This document shows positions 34,106 to 45,611 of a stretch of 64,000 nt of DNA, in pieces. Location of the stretch: contig CM062297.1 of NCBI GenBank assembly GCA_031216915.1, positions 534,896,971-534,960,970 on the forward strand. Reading direction: 5' to 3'. Made by a program: the position numbers and the translations under genes. This stretch comes from Pictodentalium vernedei. Lineage: Eukaryota > Mollusca > Scaphopoda > Dentaliida > Dentaliidae. Position 1 is the stretch's first letter, and each line of letters starts with the position of its first letter. Under the pieces are notes generated by a model that made no database searches, was not told the origin of the DNA, and saw nothing but the letters and a program-made list of their open reading frames with translations.

Positions 34106-35540
34106 GCCGCCAGAGGCATTCTTTGTTTCTCATTGGTGGATTTTGAAAAATCTTCTCCTCTGAAACCACAGGGCCAAATGTTTTGAAACTTCACATGAAT
34201 AATGACTGAGACCCCCTCTACCAACGATTCTCATTTAATGTTGATTGGGTTGCAAACATGGCTTCAGTTGTGGCTTATAGTTACTATAGAAAGCCAATGG
34301 GAAATCACATTTTCTTCTTCTTCTCTGGAACTGCTGAGCCGACTTGAACCAAACTTGGCAGGAATGGTCTATGGGAGGTCCTCTACAAACTGTCCTGATT
34401 TTGTTCCCTTGGATTGAAAAACATGGCCGTCAGAGGCATTCTTTGATTCTGGTTGGTGGATTTTGAAAAATCTTCTCCTCTGAAACCACAGGGACAAATG
34501 TTTTGAAACTTTGCAAGGTTGATGACTGGGACAACCTCTACCAACGTTGCTCATTTAATGTTGATCGTGTTACAAACATGGCCACAATTGCGGCTTATAG
34601 TTACTATAGAAACCCTATGGGAAATCACATTTTCATCTTCTCTCTGGAACTACTGAGCCGATGTGAACCAATCTTGGCAGAAATGGTCTATAGGAAGCCC
34701 TGTACAAACAGTTCTCTTTTTGTTCCCGTTGGTTGGAAAATATGGCCACCAGAGACATTCTCTGATTCTGATTGATGGATTTTACAAAAATATTCCACTC
34801 TGAGACTACAAAGTCAAATGTTTTGAAACTTCACGTGATTGAGGACTGGGACACCTTCTACCAATGATCCTCATGTAATGTTGATGTAATGTTGCAAACA
34901 TGGCCATAATTGCAGCTCATAGTTACCGTGGAAAGCCTGTGGGAAATCACATTTTTATATGTAGTTCCAGGTGAGCGATTACAGGCTCTTTAGAGCCTCT
35001 AGTTTTTGGTTTCCCGATGAGAACTTCAGTTATAATTGGCCAAATCAAATGAAATTTGTTATGTAGGTGTATCAGTGTAAAATACAGGTTAGGTTCGAAT
35101 CGGGGTGCAGTTTAACAAATTTTGCCAGAGTTATGCCCCTTTTTTGACTTCAAAAATTCATTTTTGGGGAGTTTCCTGATGATAACTTCAGTTATTGTTG
35201 GCCAAATCAAATAAAAATTAGTATGTAGGTGTATTAGCATACAATACAGGTCAAGGTCGAATAAGGGTGTGGTCCAACAAGTTTTGCCAGAGTTATGCCC
35301 CTTTTTAAACTTTGAAAATTCTTCTTTTTCTGGGGCTTCCTGATGATAACTTTAGTTGCTGTTGACCGATTCAAATAAAATTTGGTATGTAGGTGTATCA
35401 ATAAAACATACAGGTCAAGTTCAAATCAGGGTTTGGTCCTACATTTTTTGCCAGAGTTATGTTCCTTTTTCAACATGGAAAAATTCAATTTTTTTAAAAT
35501 CTCAAAATACACACTTTTTTATCTCGTAAAATATAGAGGA

Positions 35541-35695
35541 TACCTACTGTTTTTGAATGAGTATCGGAATTATCTCATGAGTGGCTGCAAAGGAATATTA
35601 GTTTTCACGAGCGGCTAAAAGCCGTGAGTGAAAAATTAAATTCCTTTGCAGCCACGAATGAGATAATTCCGATACTCACTCAAAAACAGTAGGTA
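35541..35695. repeat. Near-perfect 155-bp foldback repeat
   Basis: The arm TACCTACTGTTTTTGA...GAATTATCTCAT folds onto ATGAGATAATTCCGAT...CAAAAACAGTAGGTA, with the tip around GAGCGGCTAAAAGCCGTGAG (35610-35629). The two arms pair almost throughout. Relatives lie at 46090-46275 and 46785-46955. Confidence 0.88.
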
Positions 35696-36382
35696 TTCTT
35701 TTATTATATGCGTTGCATTGTTTTTGTTGCGATTATAAGAGGTTTTTGTTGCAATCAAAAACCCGAGGTGGAGAAAATGATGACAATGTCAACAAAAATC
35801 AGCTGATGCAGCTGACCCATTTACTTATTGGCCCCGATTTCAAAAACAAACTACCACACAACAAAATAGTTCCACATAAATCCCCTTAGAAAATGGCTAT
35901 ATTGTCAGTTACACACACAAAATCAATGAACGCATGTGAAAGTGGTTTATGACATTCCCCCCCAAAACAATGGGTGGCACATTTATGCAAAAATAATAAC
36001 AAAAGTGCACTGCACAGATGCACACAAACATGACACAATTCACAAAATGTTCAATGAAGGACGAAGGACGATTTTTCAAATGTTCAAATTGTTTTTAGCA
36101 TATTTGTCAATCACTGTCACTATCGATGAGTCAGATTTTCTTGTACTTCCTTTTTGAACTATTCGCAACACTAACTTTGTTACTTTGAGATGAGCTAAAA
36201 TACACATTTACCGGTTAATTGAACGTGTTCCCACTAAAAATGGGTGTTGCCATGTTGGTACTACATCGAGAATCGATGATGGAACTGGTGTTAACACAAA
36301 TTGTTTTGGATCTTATAGAGCTCGGATTGGAAGTTTCAACTCGAATGTTCTTTGTAGGAGTACAAAATGTAAACTATCAAAA
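35696..36382. other. AT-rich spacer, no gene seen
   Basis: The first 150 bp (TTATTATATGCGTTGCATTG, then GGTGGAGAAAATGATGACAA) recur at about 46970-46982 and 49545-49690 as part of the foldback repeat family. The last 200 bp may be the 5' untranslated part of the non-LTR element. No coding sequence is supported. Confidence 0.5.
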
Positions 36383-37221
36383 ATGAGTTTCACTCAGAGC
36401 TCGATCTACCACCTTTTGTACCTCCTTGGTGTCGGATTGAATCAAAGCCTTAACGCTGCGTTCACCTTGCTCATCGCAGTGCTCAGCAATTTGGGGTTGT
36501 CTCGCTCAAAGTTCCACAGCATCGACACTCTCAACATTGCACCCTCAGAGAGAATGCACTTATTGGTATCTTTTATCCTTGTTACCATGTTGTTCAGTGT
36601 GCCTGTGATTCTTCTACAATCTGGTGACATTGAAACCAATCCCGGCCCAAGCTCTGCCAATTCGGATCTCATCCACAATACCCTGAAAATTATGCATTTG
36701 AACATTCAGAGCCTAAAACCCAAAGTAGACATAATCCAATACGAATTCGCGTCATCGATATTGTGGCCTTATCTGAGACATGGCTGGACGAGAATGACAC
36801 AAACTCCGTCATTATGGTACCCGGATTCCAGGAGCCACAGCGACATGACCGTTCTACAAGAGGAGGTGGGGTAGCGTTATACATAAAAGATGGAATACCG
36901 TTTCGACCACGGCCTGACCTACATAATCTAAACACAGAGTGTCTTTGGGTGGAAGTGTTCACACAGCGAACTAAATCATTTTTGGTAGGGGTATTTTATC
37001 GTCCACCGAACAGTCCGAATGAGACATGGGAGGCCATATCTGAATCCATTCAAAAAGCTCGGGATACGTCAATTGCTGACCTCATTATAACAGGCGACTT
37101 TAATGACAACCAGATGTCGTCATCAAGAGGTGGCGTTTTTGAAATCCTATGTTATTTCAATCTTAGACAAGTCGTGAGCGAACCGACCTGTTTTTCGGAG
37201 ACTTTGTGTATGGCTCCATGA
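36383..37221 (+). pseudogene. Non-LTR retrotransposon ORF fragment: 2A-like leader plus endonuclease
   Basis: This is the 5' part of a LINE-type polyprotein; I suspect a CR1/L2-related clade. The N-terminus is hydrophobic (MHLLVSFILVTMLFSVPV, residues about 58-75) and runs into SGDIETNPGP, ending at residue 89. The DxExNPGP signature is that of 2A peptides, which cause ribosome skipping between the last Gly and Pro and are known in some non-LTR retrotransposons. An exonuclease-endonuclease-phosphatase domain follows: MHLNIQSL, LSETWLDEND, GGGVALYIKDG, VGVFYRPPN and ITGDFND. A frame change at about 36745-36757 separates the two halves, and a stop at 37219-37221 ends the fragment before any RT. 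The start uses the ATG at 36383. Confidence 0.85.
36623..36649 (+). other. 2A-like ribosome-skipping motif
   Basis: Codons for GDIETNPGP follow a hydrophobic stretch. The invariant D, E, N, P, G, P positions of the DxExNPGP signature are all present. By analogy with known 2A sequences the chain would be released after the Gly at 36644-36646. Activity here is inferred. Confidence 0.85.
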
Positions 37222-37576
37222 TGTTCTATGGGGTACCTGTGATGCTCTATGGGGTAAATCGTCGAACCCAAATTTAATTTATTTAACTTGTTCAACCCTT
37301 TCATTTTTATAAATCTGAAGCTTTCCTCCCTCCGTTTTTCTTGGGAACCCATGCCATAATTATCTTCAGAGAATAATCGCAAAAATGAATATCGACAAAT
37401 AACATCAGACCTCAGCAGACAGCAGGCCTTGAAATGTTTCAAAATTTCTACCTGTCACACATGACAGGTGGATTTTTTTCTTACCTGTCACTTCAAATTT
37501 TCCCCTGAACATTGCAAACCCGTGTGAATTTATGAGCATGTATATACATGTACAGTACTGTGAAAAGTTGTTTGTA
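37222..37576. other. Spacer after LINE fragment, no gene seen
   Basis: Two close copies of (T/C)TCTATGGGGTA at 37220-37260, then AT-rich sequence with a CCTGTCACACATGACAGG hairpin (37451-37468). Nothing coding is supported. Confidence 0.5.
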
Positions 37577-37809
37577 ACCCTTTACCTAAATCTAGTAGCA
37601 GACGACACTCGTTTAAAAAAAATCTTGTATAACTAAAAATTTTCAATTTTTGCTTCCAAAACATAGGTTATGACCTCTCATCGAAACGAGTTCCAATGAA
37701 GGGTCATAACCTATGTTTTGGAAGCAAAAAATGAAAATATTTTAAAAATTTAATGTTGATTTTCTTGTATAGCGCTGGCCGGTTTTGACCGTTACATTAG
37801 GTAAAGGGT
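37577..37809. mobile_element. Palindromic MITE-like element, copy 1
   Basis: The ends ACCCTTTACCTAA / TTAGGTAAAGGGT are perfect inverted 13-mers. The interior folds: CAAAACATAGGTTATGACC pairs with GGTCATAACCTATGTTTTG around 37693. No clear target duplication is seen. Confidence 0.78.
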
Positions 37810-37916
37810 GGAAATGTATACTACATGTATGTTGGGCTATACCATTCAACAATAAACAAAACTTTTATATTACCGGTATCCCTAATGTTGATGTTTTGAT
37901 TAATCATTGATTATTA

Positions 37917-38134
37917 ACCCATTACCTAACACTAGTTGCAGACGAAAAAAAAAAAAACAACAACTTTTCTTCCAAACCATAGCTTATGACCCCTCATTGG
38001 AATGAGCCCAATCAGCTTGTTCCAATGAGGGGTAATAAGCTATGGTTTGTGGTTTGGCAGAGAAAGATGAAAAAAAATAGCATGTTAATTTTTTTTATGC
38101 AGGCGGTTTTGGCTGATTTGTTTTAGGTGAAGAG
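37917..38134. mobile_element. Palindromic MITE-like element, copy 2
   Basis: It has the same layout as the 37577 copy: ACCCATTACCTAA at the left and a decayed inverse (TTTTAGGTGAAGAGT) at the right. The internal arms are CATAGCTTATGACCCCTCAT and ATGAGGGGTAATAAGCTATG. A poly-A tract follows the left end. Confidence 0.7.
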
Positions 38135-38194
38135 TATCTGAAAAAACACTAGGTATCCTCTATATTTTCTTTTATTATATGCTATCATATTAAA

Positions 38195-38437
38195 TTTGAT
38201 GAAATATGAAGAAGAGAAAAATTGAACTGTATCCCACTGGTGAAAGATATAAGGATTTATCTTCACTATAGACCACATGGGGGTCAATTAAGCATTTTTT
38301 TTTGCTCCAAAATGCTTTTTGAATGATTTAGAGTGATTTTATATGGAAATTTTTCTTTATCACTATGAAAAAAACAAAAACAAACCCTATGACCACACCC
38401 CCACCGCTACTTGGGGTTGGGGTGTGGTCATAGGGGT
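38195..38437. repeat. Foldback-associated tandem unit 1, left part
   Basis: This sequence (GAACTGTATCCCACTGGTGAAAG..., hairpin CCTATGACCACACCCC/GGGTGTGGTCATAGGGG at 38381-38437) matches 46280-46495. DIRS-4 interrupts it after GGGGTAAT. The unit resumes at about 45776. Confidence 0.75.
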
Positions 38438-39350
38438 AATATTTTAATACTGTACCAATGACCCAGACATAGCTGGTGCTAACTCGTAAAATACTAGGGC
38501 CAAACACAAATTTTGCCCCCCCAATCCCCAAAATTTGCATCTAAAACCAAAAGAAATCATGTCCTAAAGGTCCTCCATAGTTTGCCCTCAATGCGCATGC
38601 GCAGTGTCAAGGACGTCCCGAAATTGGCACCAATTATCATTCTTTGTTTGGCCCTTCATCAGTTCACATCTGACTGATATTTGTGCTTGTAAATCTCAGT
38701 TTAAATGACGCCAGACATATAAATATTGGAGAAATGGTGGATATAAAGTGGATATAGAAGGAGGAGAGGAAAAATGAGTGACAGAAAATATTCAGGGCTG
38801 TAACTTAAAATTTTTTAGTGAAATTATGTTAAGTTACCTATTTTCAAGGCATGGGCCTGTTGTTGTCATTCTTGCTATTAAGTTTCACTGCTTGTTCAGT
38901 GTTTCCTCTCTCCTTTTCCTTTAATTCCCCCCTTGCTATTCTCCCATGCTTTTGGCATATTTTTGAGTAATATTATTACTAAAATTTCTTGGGAGATTTA
39001 GCTAGGTAACAGAATGAATTCTGTTCTTTTCCCCATATTTACGTTCTCACCCATGGGTGTTTAGGCATAGTGTTCTGCATCTACCATCTGATGTTCTGCA
39101 GTTTCTTTCCTGGAAGTCTCTGTTTTGCATCAGATAGTGTATTATTGGTAACTGATTTCGGGCCAGGGTTATCAGTGCCTGGAGTCATGTTTCTGGTGTT
39201 TATACACTGCTTTTTCACATTGGCAACAGTTTCTGTGTGAGGGGGACTTTTTGTCTTTGTACTAGTTTAAGTCATTACAAGATACATTATTATTATTCGT
39301 AGATGTTGCATTAATTTTTTAAAATACCGGGTATGTTTAAAATTTTTGTC
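38438..39350 (+). repeat. DIRS-4 left inverted terminus and leader
   Basis: The first about 210 bp mirror the right end, including the CGCATGCGCAGTG palindrome. The leader then holds TTCTTGGGAGATTTAGC and CATCTACCATCTGATG. It is the most intact reference for the leader because no insertion interrupts it. No conserved ORF is present. Confidence 0.82.
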
Positions 39351-39539
39351 CACACTTAGGCTTGGGATCCATTTGGGCTCAACGTTACTTTTCAGAAACT
39401 TGGGCTTTGCTGAAAAAATATTTTTTCAAAATTTCTTTTTGATTTCAATTATTTTTTCTATGTTAATGGATCATGTTATTATGTATCTTTGTTTTCAGGG
39501 GTTCGTGCGAGTACTAGGACTTTTTGTAGTCTTTTCACT

Positions 39540-41662
39540 ATGAAAGGATATTGTTCAAATTGTAATAAGAGGAAATCTTCCTCTGACTTTCATGATCATT
39601 GTATTAATTGTAGTCAGTGTACTCGCACTAACTCCTGTTCAGTATGTGAATATTGGGATGACAAACATTGGAAACGTGTGTCACGGTATGTTGTTAGCGG
39701 GGATAGGGCCATGCCGGTCCTTTCTCCGCAGGGTCACTCTAGTTTATCAGTCTCTGTTTCAGAGGAACAAGAACAGGGTGATGTTTCCGTGATGTCTTCC
39801 AATAGTGTGCCTCCGTCGTCACAATTAAATGAAGAGCTAGCGGCAAAAGTGCTCATGGAGATACGCCAATTGCCTAAGAGGTCCCTAGTAGGATCGACGG
39901 CGTTGACGTCCGCTAGCTCGCCCGGTGTAGCGCCCATTCATCGAATGGTTCGGCAGCCGCGTTCGTCCGTTGCGGTCCATGAAGGAGATTTGGGTGATGT
40001 GAGCACTATAAATATTCAAGGTGCACACCCAGTGACGGCGGATAAGAGGAGAGAACGGAGGAAGCCTAGTAGTCCGGTTCCTAGCTCGTCCAGGTCCATC
40101 CGGGCTGCGAGCGAGAGAGGCCCCTCTCTCGTACAACAACATCTGGGACCAGATGTTGTTGTACAAAATGTGTCGCATTCGGACCATACGTCCGCCGCTC
40201 GGGACGCTCCGTTACATAGACGGTCCGGAGAGACTGTCCAAAAGGCTTCCTCGTCCTCTCAGCAGCGCACACGACTGCACCTTGGCTACGTGACCGAAGA
40301 TATCCAGCCAGCTTCGCCATTCACGGATTCCACGGCGACCAGGTCACGCCATCCGGTAGCCAAGGATAAGAGGCCTGTAGACTCCGGACGTTCGCATAAG
40401 AGAAATATGCAGGAGTCAGTTTACACAGAGCTTCCAGTGGCTAAGCAGCGTAAGACCGCTACTCCACAGGCCTCGATGACGGACGTGCTATCCCAGATAG
40501 CACAAATTATCGCAGCATCCCAGCAAACGACGGAACCTACGTCGGATCAAGAATTATCCGACGACGCTGGGTCGGTACGCTCCGCCGAAGCATCGGGTAC
40601 GGACGACCGAGAACATCATGAGGTCCGACAGGATGGCGAAAGGGATACCGAGGATTTGGAGCTATCCCTTTCGGAACAACATAAAGCTGCCGTACATTTC
40701 ATCCGGCATTACCTGCCACAAGTTGTTCCGTCGGGCCAGACAGCTGCGATGCCAGATAAGAGACTGATAGCGTCATTGGACACTGAATTCTTTGAGCGGT
40801 TCAGAGACATCGTCCCTGAGTTTCCGACACAGTCCAATAATGTCACAAGAACATTTGAATTATTGAATGACGCTATCTTTAAGCTGGCTTCCAAAACAGG
40901 CAAAGCTGGTTTCTTGTCCACTAATGCTCTCAATCTGCCTTTCATCAATTCAAGGAATAAATTCGAAACGGCAGGACAGGGCATACCGAGAGTTCCTCTG
41001 CATTTAGACGACGAGGCGGAAGACTTGGAATTGTCATTACCGTCGTCTATGTCTATTCCAACCGCAACGTTGGAAACGGCAATAACGTCTAACAGAGCAA
41101 GCTTAGACGCTTTATCATACGCAGACCACCTTACTAAGGCGCTATCATTGCGTCTTCAAGGAAAAGAATTCCAGGATATACAATCCTCCTTAAGACTTAT
41201 TCCACGTATAACTCCGCCCTTTCAGTGGCAAACCTGGAGTTAGTTAGACGTGACGCAGCCCTGGCTACATCCACGCGCGTGGATAGTAAGGTGAAGAACT
41301 CTCTCAGAGTCGCTTCGGTCTCCGGAGAGCTTCTCTTCGACGGCAAGCTTTCAGCAATCTATGATAAGATAACTAAGAAAGCTTCGGATTCTCTGCTTTT
41401 TAAATCCGCTTCAAAAAGGTTGGATACAGCAGATAAGAGTAAGACAGGCACTTCTGGGACAAGTACGCCCAAGAGAAGTTCCTATAGAGGTTCTTTTTCG
41501 TCCTCCAGGTCTTATTCTAGAGACCGTCAAGGCAGCGACTCACGTACGGGACGTTATTCGGGCCGAGACAACCGGTCTGATGTCCCAAGGTCGACAGGTC
41601 GAGGTGCGGGTGGTGGAGGACGTAGTTTCTCCTTCCGCAGGCCTCGCAGGTCCAGGAGGTGA
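39540..41662 (+). pseudogene. DIRS-4 ORF1 (Gag-like), frameshifted
   Basis: The ATG at 39540 opens MKGYCSNCNKRKSSSDFHDH with the same Cys/His pattern as DIRS-1 ORF1. The frame runs to 41243, then continues in another frame (41225-41662) that carries the Arg/Ser/Gly-rich tail SYSRDRQGSDSRTGRYSGRD and ends FRRPRRSRR. The break comes from a 19-bp deletion near 41199 relative to DIRS-1. Unlike DIRS-1 it keeps the acidic stretch QELSDDAGSVRSAEASGTDD in frame, which I take as the ancestral state. The role is as for DIRS-1 ORF1: a probable nucleic-acid-binding particle protein. Confidence 0.85.
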
Positions 41663-43473
41663 TGGTTTGAACCTCTATCGTGTTCCGGTGGGCGGAAGGT
41701 TATCGAGTTTTTTAGACGAGTGGGCGTCGATTACGGACGACCCCTGGGTCCGAGGGGTAATTTCGGAAGGACTAAGAATATCCTTCAAACGAAAGCCTCC
41801 ATTAACTCGAAGTCCAAGATGGACTCAGCTTCCATCAAATCCGCAGAAAAGAGACGCTCTTTTATCGGAAGTACAGTCTTTTCTAGTGAAGAACGCGGTA
41901 GAGGTCGTAGAAGACCAGGAATCACCGGGTTTCTACAGCCATCTGTTTCTGGTTCCGAAACCAGACGGCTTGTTCCGTCCAGTCATAGATTTGAGCTGGA
42001 TAAACAAGCTGATCGTCGCTCCGAAGTTCTATATGGAGACGATTCGATCGGTCAGAGCGAGTATTCGGGTGAACGACTATGCTACAAGCATAGATCTCAA
42101 AGATGCGTACTTTCACGTCATGATACATCCGACATTCAGAAAGTATCTACGCTTCGCAGTCCTAGGAGTTGTATATCAATTCCGGGCGATGTGCTTCGGA
42201 TTGAACCTAGCACCCTGGGCTTTCACTCGAATAATGAACTCGGTAATGATACATTTCCGAGCTCATTCGTCTGCGGTAACGTCGGCCTACCTGGACGACA
42301 TTCTTCAGAGGTACGGCAACGAGTTAACGCTTCAGAACGATGTGCAGAATCTGCTTCTATTACTCCGACGTCTCGGGTTTATTATAAACGAGGAGAAGTC
42401 GGATCTGGTGCCGTCCAAGTCATTCACTCATCTGGGAATGAGCTTCGAGACGCACAACAATCTCGTTCGTCTGCCGTTAACCAGAGCGAAGTTAATCAGT
42501 TGTTACGCTCGCTATTATCTTCACTCAGACAAAGTCACAGCGAGGGAGTTCATGCGGAGCCGCTGCGGATCTCATTCCGATGGGGCGGTTGCGCACTTGT
42601 CCTCTCCAAATTTTCTAGACTCAGAATTGGAGTGTGAAGATTCATTCGCTCGATATAGACGTTCTCTTGTCAAATCAAGTGAAACAAGAGATTCAGACTT
42701 GGGCAAACATTCAGTGGTTGACTCAGGGAGTTCCACTGCAGTTGCCGGATCTGGGTTTTACGATTATGACGGATGCCAGTCAAACAGGTTGGGGCGCAAC
42801 GTTGACCCCAACGGATTCGAAGTGCCAGGGTCTTTGGGATTCGCAATTTCTAAGCAAGCACATAAACATCAAGGAAATGATGTCAATTTGGCTTGCATTA
42901 CGTCACTGAATGAACATTATTCAGAAAGCACATGTCCAAATCCTGTCCGACAATACGACAGTAGTAGCGTATCTCCGGAACCAGGGAGGCACTCATTCCG
43001 TTCCGTTATTCAATTTAACGGAAAAAATCCTTCTGTTTGTTCTAGAACACCAAGTTCTACTTTCGGTCCGTCATATTCCGGGTCGTCTGAATGTTTTAGC
43101 AGACTCCCTTTCACGGAAGGGTCGCTTGTTGCCGTCAGAATGGACTCTCAACAAACAAGTATTCAATCAGATTTGCTACCAATGGGAACGGCCAATGATA
43201 GATTTATTTGCGACACATCTCAACAATCAGTTGCAGACGTATGTGTCACCATGTCCGGATCCCCGAGCTTATGCAGTAGACGCTCTATCGATCTCGTGGG
43301 ACCGAATGATAGGATATGCGTATCCTCCAGCGCCGTTAATTCAGCAAATATTGCTAAAGATAAAACTATCTCAATGCAAAATTCTGTTGGTAGCATCTCT
43401 GTCTCCACAGAGACCGTGGATAAATCTACTCAGGTGTCTGCTGTGGGACTTACCGCGAAAACTTCCTCCATGA
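41580..43473 (+). pseudogene. DIRS-4 RT-RNase H-methylase-like ORF, frameshifted
   Basis: RT motifs are intact in the first frame: LVPKPDGLFRPVIDL, SIDLKDAYFHVMIHP, FGLNLAPWAFTRIMN and SAYLDDILQRYG. A 17-bp deletion near 42554 moves the downstream part to another frame, where RNase H is complete: MTDASQTGWGA with the first Asp, IKEMMSIWLALRH, LSDNTT and LADSLSRKG. A TGA at 42907-42909, where DIRS-1 has TGG, interrupts RNase H. The methylase-like stretch DLFATHLNNQLQTYVSPC to LLWDLPRKLPP follows. The ORF begins in or just before the end of ORF1. It acts in reverse transcription of the element RNA; here it is inactive as written. Confidence 0.9.
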
Positions 43474-43479
43474 GAGGAT

Positions 43480-44591
43480 CTTCTTTCGCAGGGGAAGTCG
43501 CGTCAACTTCATCACAACCCGCAAGGTCTCAACCTTCACGTATTTCCGTTGTGCGGTTCTTCTTGCACGGCAAGCATTTTACAGGACGAGCAGTGGACGC
43601 GATTTCTAACTGTAGGAGGACCTCCTCTTTGCTAAACTATGCGGCTAAGTGGAAGGTCTTTCGTCGTTGGTGTAGGGATCATTCTGTTGATATATTTGAT
43701 ACCTCCATACCAGACATTGCAAACTTTCTAGTATACTTGTTTGACGAGATCAAACTGCAGCCTGTTTCTATTAAAGGTTATAGGTCTATGTTATCTGATA
43801 CCTATGCACACCATGATAGTTTACAAATTGGATCTAATGTCTCTTTATCTAAGTTAGTTAGAAACTTCTCGATAAATAGACCCAGAACTCCGGGATTAAT
43901 TCCTAAATGGAATTTAGCTTGGGTTCTTCTTAAACTGAAAAAAAAGCCATTTGAGCCTCTTGGGACAGTAGATTTCAAATTCTTGTCTTATAAGACAGCA
44001 TTTCTCTTAGCTTTCTCTTCTGCTAGAAGAGTCAGTAAGCTTCATGCACTATCGGTGGACGATTCTCACTATCATAGTGTCGGGAACACTATTACCCTTA
44101 CCACTAATGTTGGATTTTTAGCTAAGAACCAGGCTCCTAATAAATATCCGGAACCTATTGTTATTAAGGCCCTTCCGTCTTCAGACAGGCATAGGCCTTT
44201 GCTCTGTCCTGTTAGAGCCTTACGTATTTATAAACAAAGATCTCAGTTTATCAGAAAGGGACGAAAACGCTTCTTTCTGTCTCTGATGCCTAATAGAAAG
44301 GACATTTCGGTCCATTCTATTGCTTGATGGATTCAATTAACTATCCGTACTGCTTATGATAATATATCTTCATCTCAGCAGTCTGTGCTTAAGATTTCGG
44401 CTCATGAAGTAAGAGCTCTTTCTACATCTTGGGCTTATGCAAATAGTGTTGCTATTACAGATTTAATGAAGGCTGCTTATTGGTCTCAACCATCCACATT
44501 CACGAATTTTTATCTCAGAAATATTGAGTCCATTTCTGGAGACCTGCATTGTTTAGGTCCGTTATCTGTGGCTCAGAATGTCGTCCACTAA
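43480..44591 (+). pseudogene. DIRS-4 tyrosine recombinase with one in-frame stop
   Basis: The recombinase lies in the frame that ends at 44327 and resumes at 44328-44591. Recognisable sequence starts near ISVVRFFLHGKHF (43541). Catalytic landmarks: Arg in SARRVSKLHALS (44019 onward), HEVR at 44403-44414 and FYLR with the presumed nucleophile Tyr codon at 44511; a Trp (AAYW) stands where many recombinases have His/Trp. The TGA at 44325-44327 replaces an Arg codon present in DIRS-1. Apart from this stop all expected catalytic motifs are present, so this is the best recombinase in the window. Upstream, the same frame is open back through part of the RT region. Confidence 0.9.
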
Positions 44592-45199
44592 ACAGTTGCA
44601 ACTATAGTTATGCAGGCTTTCTGTTCCGGCAGTGACTCCGTCCTGCTGCCCTCTTCGCTCTGGCTATTTGACCCACGGCAAGGGGAAGGGGGGGGGGGGG
44701 GGGGGGGAGGTGTTCTCTTAGGTCACCTGCTTTATAGTGAAAAGCAAGGGGATTCCTCCTCCGGAGTCAGTAATTCTGAGTCGTTACCTGGATGGTTTTA
44801 AGGTGTAATATTAATGTTAAAATTCATTCATGTCATATTTTTAAAGTGTAGCTCGGTGTGAAGCATTTGTATATGTCTTGTGTCAAACGGGCATTAATAT
44901 ACAATCCTCGGACACTTTTAAGAGAATATAAAGAGTCTCAATTCTCTGGACTAACTTTATTTATTGGCTTACTTTAAAAATAATTAGTATAAAGGGTTAT
45001 ACTGGATGTTAATAGAGAACATGAATGTTACTATGCTCAATTATGAAGGGTGTTGTGTCTTTCTAATTTATCATAAAATAAGAAAGATACATGTAAAGCC
45101 TAATACTCCTTTTCTCCTCGAGGGGTTGACTCTATTTATATAGTTGAGCTTATTGGATTTTCCTCTATGTCCTAGGCCCAGTAGCCTTTTTACTATTCA
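44592..45199 (+). other. DIRS-4 3' untranslated region with long G run
   Basis: A G-rich tract with an uninterrupted run of about 20 G lies at 44682-44712. Then come the CCTCCTCCGGAGTCAG block and the TTTCTAATTTATCATAAAATAAG segment. It is conserved in order with DIRS-1 and DIRS-2. No gene is seen. Confidence 0.75.
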
Positions 45200-45605
45200 G
45201 CTATGTCTGGGTCATTGGTACAGTATAAAAATGTTAAAAAATTTATAGTAATTTATATATTTTTTATGCTTACCAATGACCCAGACGGGGATGGCCCTCC
45301 CAGGAGTTGGGAACACATACCTCCCCGCTGAGTACATAGCGCTGACCAGGCACTGCTTGTAAGAATGATAATTGGCGCCAATTTTGGGATGTCCTTGACA
45401 CTGCGCATGCGCAGTGAGGGCAAAGTATGGAGGACCTTCAGGACATGATTTCTTTTGGTTTTAGATGCAAATTTTGGGGATTGGAATTTTGGGGATTGAG
45501 GGGGCAAAATTTGTGTTTGGCCCTAGTATTTTAAGAGTTAGCACCAGCTATGTCTGGGTCATTGGTAAGTATAAAAAATATATAAATTACTATAAATTTT
45601 TTAAC
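45200..45605. repeat. DIRS-4 ICR and right inverted terminus
   Basis: The ICR (45200-45287) fuses inverses of the two tips: TTGGTACAGTATAAAAATGTT then AAAAAATTTATAG. The right terminus contains GCGCATGCGCAGTG (45403-45416) and ends GTAAGTATAAA...TTTTTTAAC. A small local duplication (GGGGATTGG, twice near 45476-45500) distinguishes it from the left end. Confidence 0.87.
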
Positions 45606-45611
45606 TTTTTG

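Larger units (their letters stand above)
29144..35004 (+). mobile_element. HL-B: Helentron-like element carrying HL-H and hAT-2
   Basis: The left hairpin AGCTCACATGGCC/GGCCATGTGAGCT is followed by GGCGTCCATCATCGTCCG. The right end is GGTGAGCG, a hairpin GGCTCTTTAGAGCC and TCTAGTT. Internal modules repeat with CTGGAACTxCTGAGCC, AACCAAACxTGGCAGGxATGG and CCTCTACAAACGATCCTCAT (29260, 29580, 31090, 34325, 34645). HL-H (29854-31044) and hAT-2 (31201-34105) are inserted in it. No coding sequence is supported. Confidence 0.78.
28108..35520 (+). mobile_element. HL-E: Helentron-like element opened by two later insertions
   Basis: The left hairpin TCCCCGAAAA/TTTTCAGGGGA (28113-28135) is followed by GGCGTCCGTGC. 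The body has repeated modules with TTTCCCGATxAxAACTT, GTGTATxAxxxTAxAATAC and CCAGAGTTATGCCCC (28180-28313 and 35010-35465). The two parts join in sense once HL-D (28314-29123) and HL-B (29144-35004) are removed. The 3' end is unclear; I place it near the foldback repeat at 35541. Confidence 0.65.
38438..45605 (+). mobile_element. DIRS-4: nearly complete subfamily-1 DIRS element
   Basis: The inverted termini are 38438-38645 and about 45361-45605, with the ICR near 45200-45287. The left junction is GGGGT-AAT-ATTTTA and the right TTTTTT-AAC-TTTTTGG. The homologous uninserted unit at 46494-46504 reads GGGGTAATTTTTT, so this is insertion at AAT without a longer duplication. All three ORFs are present and collinear with DIRS-1. 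Inactivation is by two small deletions (19 and 17 bp) and two stops. Confidence 0.92.
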
